A stretch of 37,358 nt of DNA from Chlorobiota bacterium. Lineage in GTDB: Bacteria; Bacteroidota; Bacteroidia; Bacteroidales; VadinHA17. Below are positions 35,394 through 37,358 of this stretch, piece after piece. The stretch covers positions 29,545 to 66,902 of the forward strand of contig JAADHC010000055.1 in the NCBI GenBank assembly GCA_013152085.1, given 5' to 3'. The notes under the pieces are model-generated. The model ran no database searches. It worked only from the letters and a program-made list of their open reading frames with translations, and had not been told where the DNA came from. The position numbers and the translations under genes were made by a program. Position 1 is the first letter of the stretch, and each line of letters starts with the position of its first letter.

Positions 35394-36552
35394 GATGATT
35401 CTGTGGCTTGCTTATGAAATAATCCTGCAAAAGGAGATTTATGATGATGATATGTGTTTCAATTTTTCTGAAAAATGTTTGAAGGATCATTATTTCCTGC
35501 AAAATCCCGCAAACTGGTTGTACAATAATATTCCAACCCTAACACTCCTCGACCGCGGCTTTACCGGCCACGAGTATATGGATAAATTCGGGTTAATCAA
35601 TATGCCTGCCCGCCGGAGCTTTAGTGAAGGCGGGAACGGCCGCTTATATGATCCCCTCCTGGCCCGCATGCTCTCGCCCGACAACTATGTGCAGATGCCG
35701 GACTATACCCAGAACTGTAACCGGTACACGTATTGCCTTAACAACCCGCTCATGTATAAAGATCCAAGCGGGGAGTTAATAGTTCAATTATTATTTGCTT
35801 TTATGAATGCCTACATTAATGGTGTATTGGCAAATAATATGGAAATAAATCCAAAAAATTGGGACTGGCATAGCTTTGACACATATTATTCTGTTGTCTC
35901 AGGTGCTATTTCTGGGTATACCATAGGTAATAATGTTGATAATTATTTTAAAATTAAATCCCATGCAAAAAAACTGGGAAAATTTATGAAAAAGAGAGCA
36001 TTAAATAGCGATGTGGTTTTTGTTAATGACAAAAATTTACAATCTTTTGCTATAAGAAATAATAATAATTTTCCACTTTTTGGTCAGGATATTATGGAAC
36101 TTTATGGTCTTTCTTATGAAGACTTTAATGCATTAAATCCGGGCACGAAAGTTGTGTGGGAGAAAGGTGAATGGTTTAATGTATTTCCCCCGAGGCCATC
36201 AAAACTACCCTTAGGTTGGCCTCCTGAAGCAACAAGGGTACCAATAGGCAATATCTTAGGCATTGTAACTGATTCACCCACGGCGCTACAAAATTGGTTT
36301 GTAAATGTCGGCGGAGGTAAAGCAAATCGAGCATATTTTAGACCAAATTTTGGAATTTGGGAATGGCAATGGTCTGAGCCTAATATTGAAAAAGAAATTA
36401 CAATATTTGGAGGTTATACTCGTGCCTGGATATGGAATGACCCAAAAACAAAATGGAGAGGGACATATCCATATAAGTCATTTTTTCAACAAAAGGGAGG
36501 AATACCTACTTTTAATTCCATATTGACTTTTTTAACTATAATAATTAAATAA
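35344..36552 (+). CDS. Rhs core remnant with unrecognised C-terminal (toxin-like) domain
   Basis: An open frame of 402 codons. The first 40 or so codons read the duplicated DNA in a non-native frame and are probably not original. From about residue 60 there is an Rhs-associated core: LLDRGFTGHEYMDKFGLINM, NGRLYDPLLARMLSPDNYVQ and NRYTYCLNNPLMYKDPSGE (DPSG at 140-143). After this motif the DNA turns AT-rich and encodes 259 residues with no family I recognise, beginning with a Gly/Ser-rich segment (VVSGAISGYTIGNN). In Rhs proteins the part after this junction is the variable effector, often a toxin. A 30-bp palindrome interrupts the core. The next gene starts one base after the stop. Expression is doubtful because the natural N-terminus is missing. 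A toxic function is inferred from layout only. Confidence 0.7.
   Translation: MKIHSTHTTINMMILWLMILWLAYEIILQKEIYDDDMCFNFSEKCLKDHYFLQNPANWLYNNIPTLTLLDRGFTGHEYMDKFGLINMPARRSFSEGGNGRLYDPLLARMLSPDNYVQMPDYTQNCNRYTYCLNNPLMYKDPSGELIVQLLFAFMNAYINGVLANNMEINPKNWDWHSFDTYYSVVSGAISGYTIGNNVDNYFKIKSHAKKLGKFMKKRALNSDVVFVNDKNLQSFAIRNNNNFPLFGQDIMELYGLSYEDFNALNPGTKVVWEKGEWFNVFPPRPSKLPLGWPPEATRVPIGNILGIVTDSPTALQNWFVNVGGGKANRAYFRPNFGIWEWQWSEPNIEKEITIFGGYTRAWIWNDPKTKWRGTYPYKSFFQQKGGIPTFNSILTFLTIIIK
35379..35408 (+). repeat. 15-bp tandem duplication
   Basis: GATGATTCTGTGGCT occurs twice in a row (35379-35393 and 35394-35408), adding DDSVA a second time in the fragment's frame. The window ends after one unit of the other copy, so whether that copy shares the duplication is unknown. 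Confidence 0.9.
35605..35634 (+). repeat. In-frame GC-rich palindromic insertion in the Rhs core
   Basis: Thirty bases encode PARRSFSEGG between LINM and NGRLYDP, two parts of a core motif normally contiguous (GLINMNGRLYDP). The insert contains CCCGCC (35609-35614) and GGCGGG (35629-35634) as inverted repeats and preserves the reading frame. This is the pattern of a small mobile palindromic element inserted into a coding region. Confidence 0.65.
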
Positions 36553-36553
36553 T

Positions 36554-36988
36554 ATGAAATATACTTTATTAGTTTTAATCTTATTTATTGGGACTTGCGA
36601 TAGATATAAATTCCAAGATTGTAACAGTGTAGAACATTCCAATTATACTTATAAGATACTGAAAGAAAAAAAACTAAATGACAGTCTTTTCTTGGCGCAT
36701 GTATACTTGTCTTTTCCTGATTCAATGATTGTTTCATATGATATGATGGCCTGTTCCATACTTGAGATTTGTAGAAAGGAAGGCATAATTGTGGGGTACT
36801 TTTATAAGGATGTAAATTGCTTATATGCAAATGAAATGAATTCTGACAATAAAAGTAATTATGATGTTAAAAGTTTTTATGATTGTTATATTGGAGAAAT
36901 CAAGATTAAATGGACAAAAAACTGGCGACAGACGATTTCCCCTTATGACATCAAATTTTTAATGCCACCTGTAAATATTAAATTTTAA
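36554..36988 (+). CDS. Small six-cysteine exported protein, candidate immunity partner
   Basis: A 144-residue protein I do not recognise. The N-terminus is hydrophobic (about 4-13) and ends in IGTC at 12-15, an imperfect lipobox, so it is probably exported or lipidated. It has six cysteines (15, 23, 67, 73, 89, 111), many aromatic and charged residues and no known motif. It starts one base after the Rhs C-terminal domain stop and shares its high A+T content, which is the position of immunity genes in Rhs toxin loci. This role is inferred from position alone. If real, export would suggest that the toxin acts in the periplasm or envelope. Confidence 0.6.
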   Translation: MKYTLLVLILFIGTCDRYKFQDCNSVEHSNYTYKILKEKKLNDSLFLAHVYLSFPDSMIVSYDMMACSILEICRKEGIIVGYFYKDVNCLYANEMNSDNKSNYDVKSFYDCYIGEIKIKWTKNWRQTISPYDIKFLMPPVNIKF

Positions 36989-37100
36989 TCAGATAATGCA
37001 TTATTTATGAGAGTGGATTAGAGATAATATATTGAATTATCTATTAAAATGGGAAAAACATGGATTTACACATTATAGTATAAACTAGAAAAGAAAAAAA

Positions 37101-37358
37101 ATGTACACATATAAATTGCTAACGGTTTTGTTTTATACTCTTTTAATTTTCCCGCTTGTCCATGCCCAAAACTCGTTTGAATACACGTATGATGCCGCCG
37201 GCAACCGCACCAGCCGCACGTTGGTGGTGGGAGGTGGGCAAACATATCCGGAAAATTGTTATATTGCAATATGGGGAGGGAATCCCGAAGCGTTGATAAC
37301 GTATAAAGATGAAAATCCACAGTACACATACCACGATAAACATGATGATTCTGTGGCT
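37101..37358 (+). CDS. Secreted YD-repeat/Rhs-type protein, N-terminal part (runs off window)
   Basis: The first 86 codons of a gene continuing past the window end. A Sec signal peptide covers about residues 1-22 (basic start, hydrophobic core TVLFYTLLIFPLV, cleavage near VHA-Q). The mature part begins with FEYTYDAAGNRTSRTL, a YD-type repeat as found in Rhs and related secreted proteins. Codons from residue 32 onward lie in the 165-bp repeat shared with 35229-35393. It lies 112 bp after the candidate immunity gene. The rest of the protein cannot be seen, so both a full Rhs toxin and a short YD protein remain possible. Confidence 0.75.
   Translation, partial: MYTYKLLTVLFYTLLIFPLVHAQNSFEYTYDAAGNRTSRTLVVGGGQTYPENCYIAIWGGNPEALITYKDENPQYTYHDKHDDSVA
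37194..37358 (+). repeat. 165-bp direct repeat, copy 2
   Basis: Partner of 35229-35393, 1965 bp apart. This copy is in a frame with a start codon and signal peptide, so it is the functional-looking version. It reaches the window edge and may extend beyond it. Confidence 0.92.

Larger units (their letters stand above)
35229..35417 (+). pseudogene. Truncated YD/Rhs N-terminal fragment
   Basis: This frame encodes AAGNRISRTSVVGGGQ and continues to HDKHDDSVADDSVACL, then stops at TGA 35415-35417. A TGA also lies immediately upstream, so there is no start codon or signal peptide. The first 165 bp match the N-terminal part of the gene at 37101 with three substitutions, all C/T transitions. The fragment is therefore a decapitated copy of that secreted YD-repeat protein. 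It is in a different frame from the Rhs core that follows, so the original gene has suffered a deletion or frameshift. Confidence 0.8.

Noticed and set aside
36305-36526. A 73-codon frame within the Rhs C-terminal domain
   Set aside because: It overlaps the larger frame in another phase without its own start context or protein-like character.

Overview
The window looks like chromosomal DNA from an anaerobic member of the Bacteroidota, probably near the Bacteroidales. The evidence is a full-length SprA (type IX secretion translocon), a fused LpxC-FabZ protein, a lipoprotein of the DUF4837 type, repeated TAnnTTTG promoter elements typical of this phylum, and a class II superoxide-reductase-like protein, which is common in anaerobes. 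No tRNA, rRNA, CRISPR array, transposase or integrase was recognised.

From 1 to 16.9 kb nearly everything is on the + strand. It opens with a hairpin-rich spacer, then a superoxide-reductase-like protein, an M23 peptidase, dxr, rseP and tatA. A terminator-like hairpin follows tatA. Next come a DUF4837-like lipoprotein, an M17 aminopeptidase, pdxA, ruvA, the 7.4-kb sprA and gcvH, which ends at a strong intrinsic terminator. From 17.0 to 21.6 kb the - strand carries rimP-nusA-infB, the classical translation and transcription-factor operon. Its leader holds a GC-rich hairpin plus T-tract between a near-consensus promoter and the rimP start. A divergent promoter drives an HD phosphohydrolase, followed by lpxD, lpxC-fabZ and lpxA (early lipid A synthesis). 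The lpxA stop codon directly abuts the stop codon of the convergent thiL.

From 27.5 to 33.2 kb lies a complete Suf iron-sulfur assembly operon: sufB, sufC, sufD, sufS, sufE and a DUF59/SufT-like gene. It is followed by about 900 bp of non-coding, repeat-rich DNA. That spacer contains three copies of a hairpin with changing but still complementary arms and a conserved ATTATTGTA tail, plus a different hairpin that resembles one at the very start of the window. queG, a [4Fe-4S]/cobamide tRNA-modification enzyme, follows.

The last 2.1 kb is accessory DNA with the layout of an Rhs polymorphic-toxin locus. A short YD-repeat fragment flanked by stops is joined out of frame to an Rhs core, an unrecognised AT-rich C-terminal domain follows the DPSG motif, and a small six-cysteine protein (candidate immunity partner) lies 1 bp downstream. 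A new secreted YD-repeat gene then begins and runs off the window. Its first exported segment repeats the upstream fragment over 165 bp with only three differences. The Rhs core also carries a 30-bp GC-rich palindrome inserted in frame. The Rhs locus, the in-frame palindrome and the repeat-rich spacer are the parts most likely to hold something undescribed. The rest of the window is well-known core metabolism.
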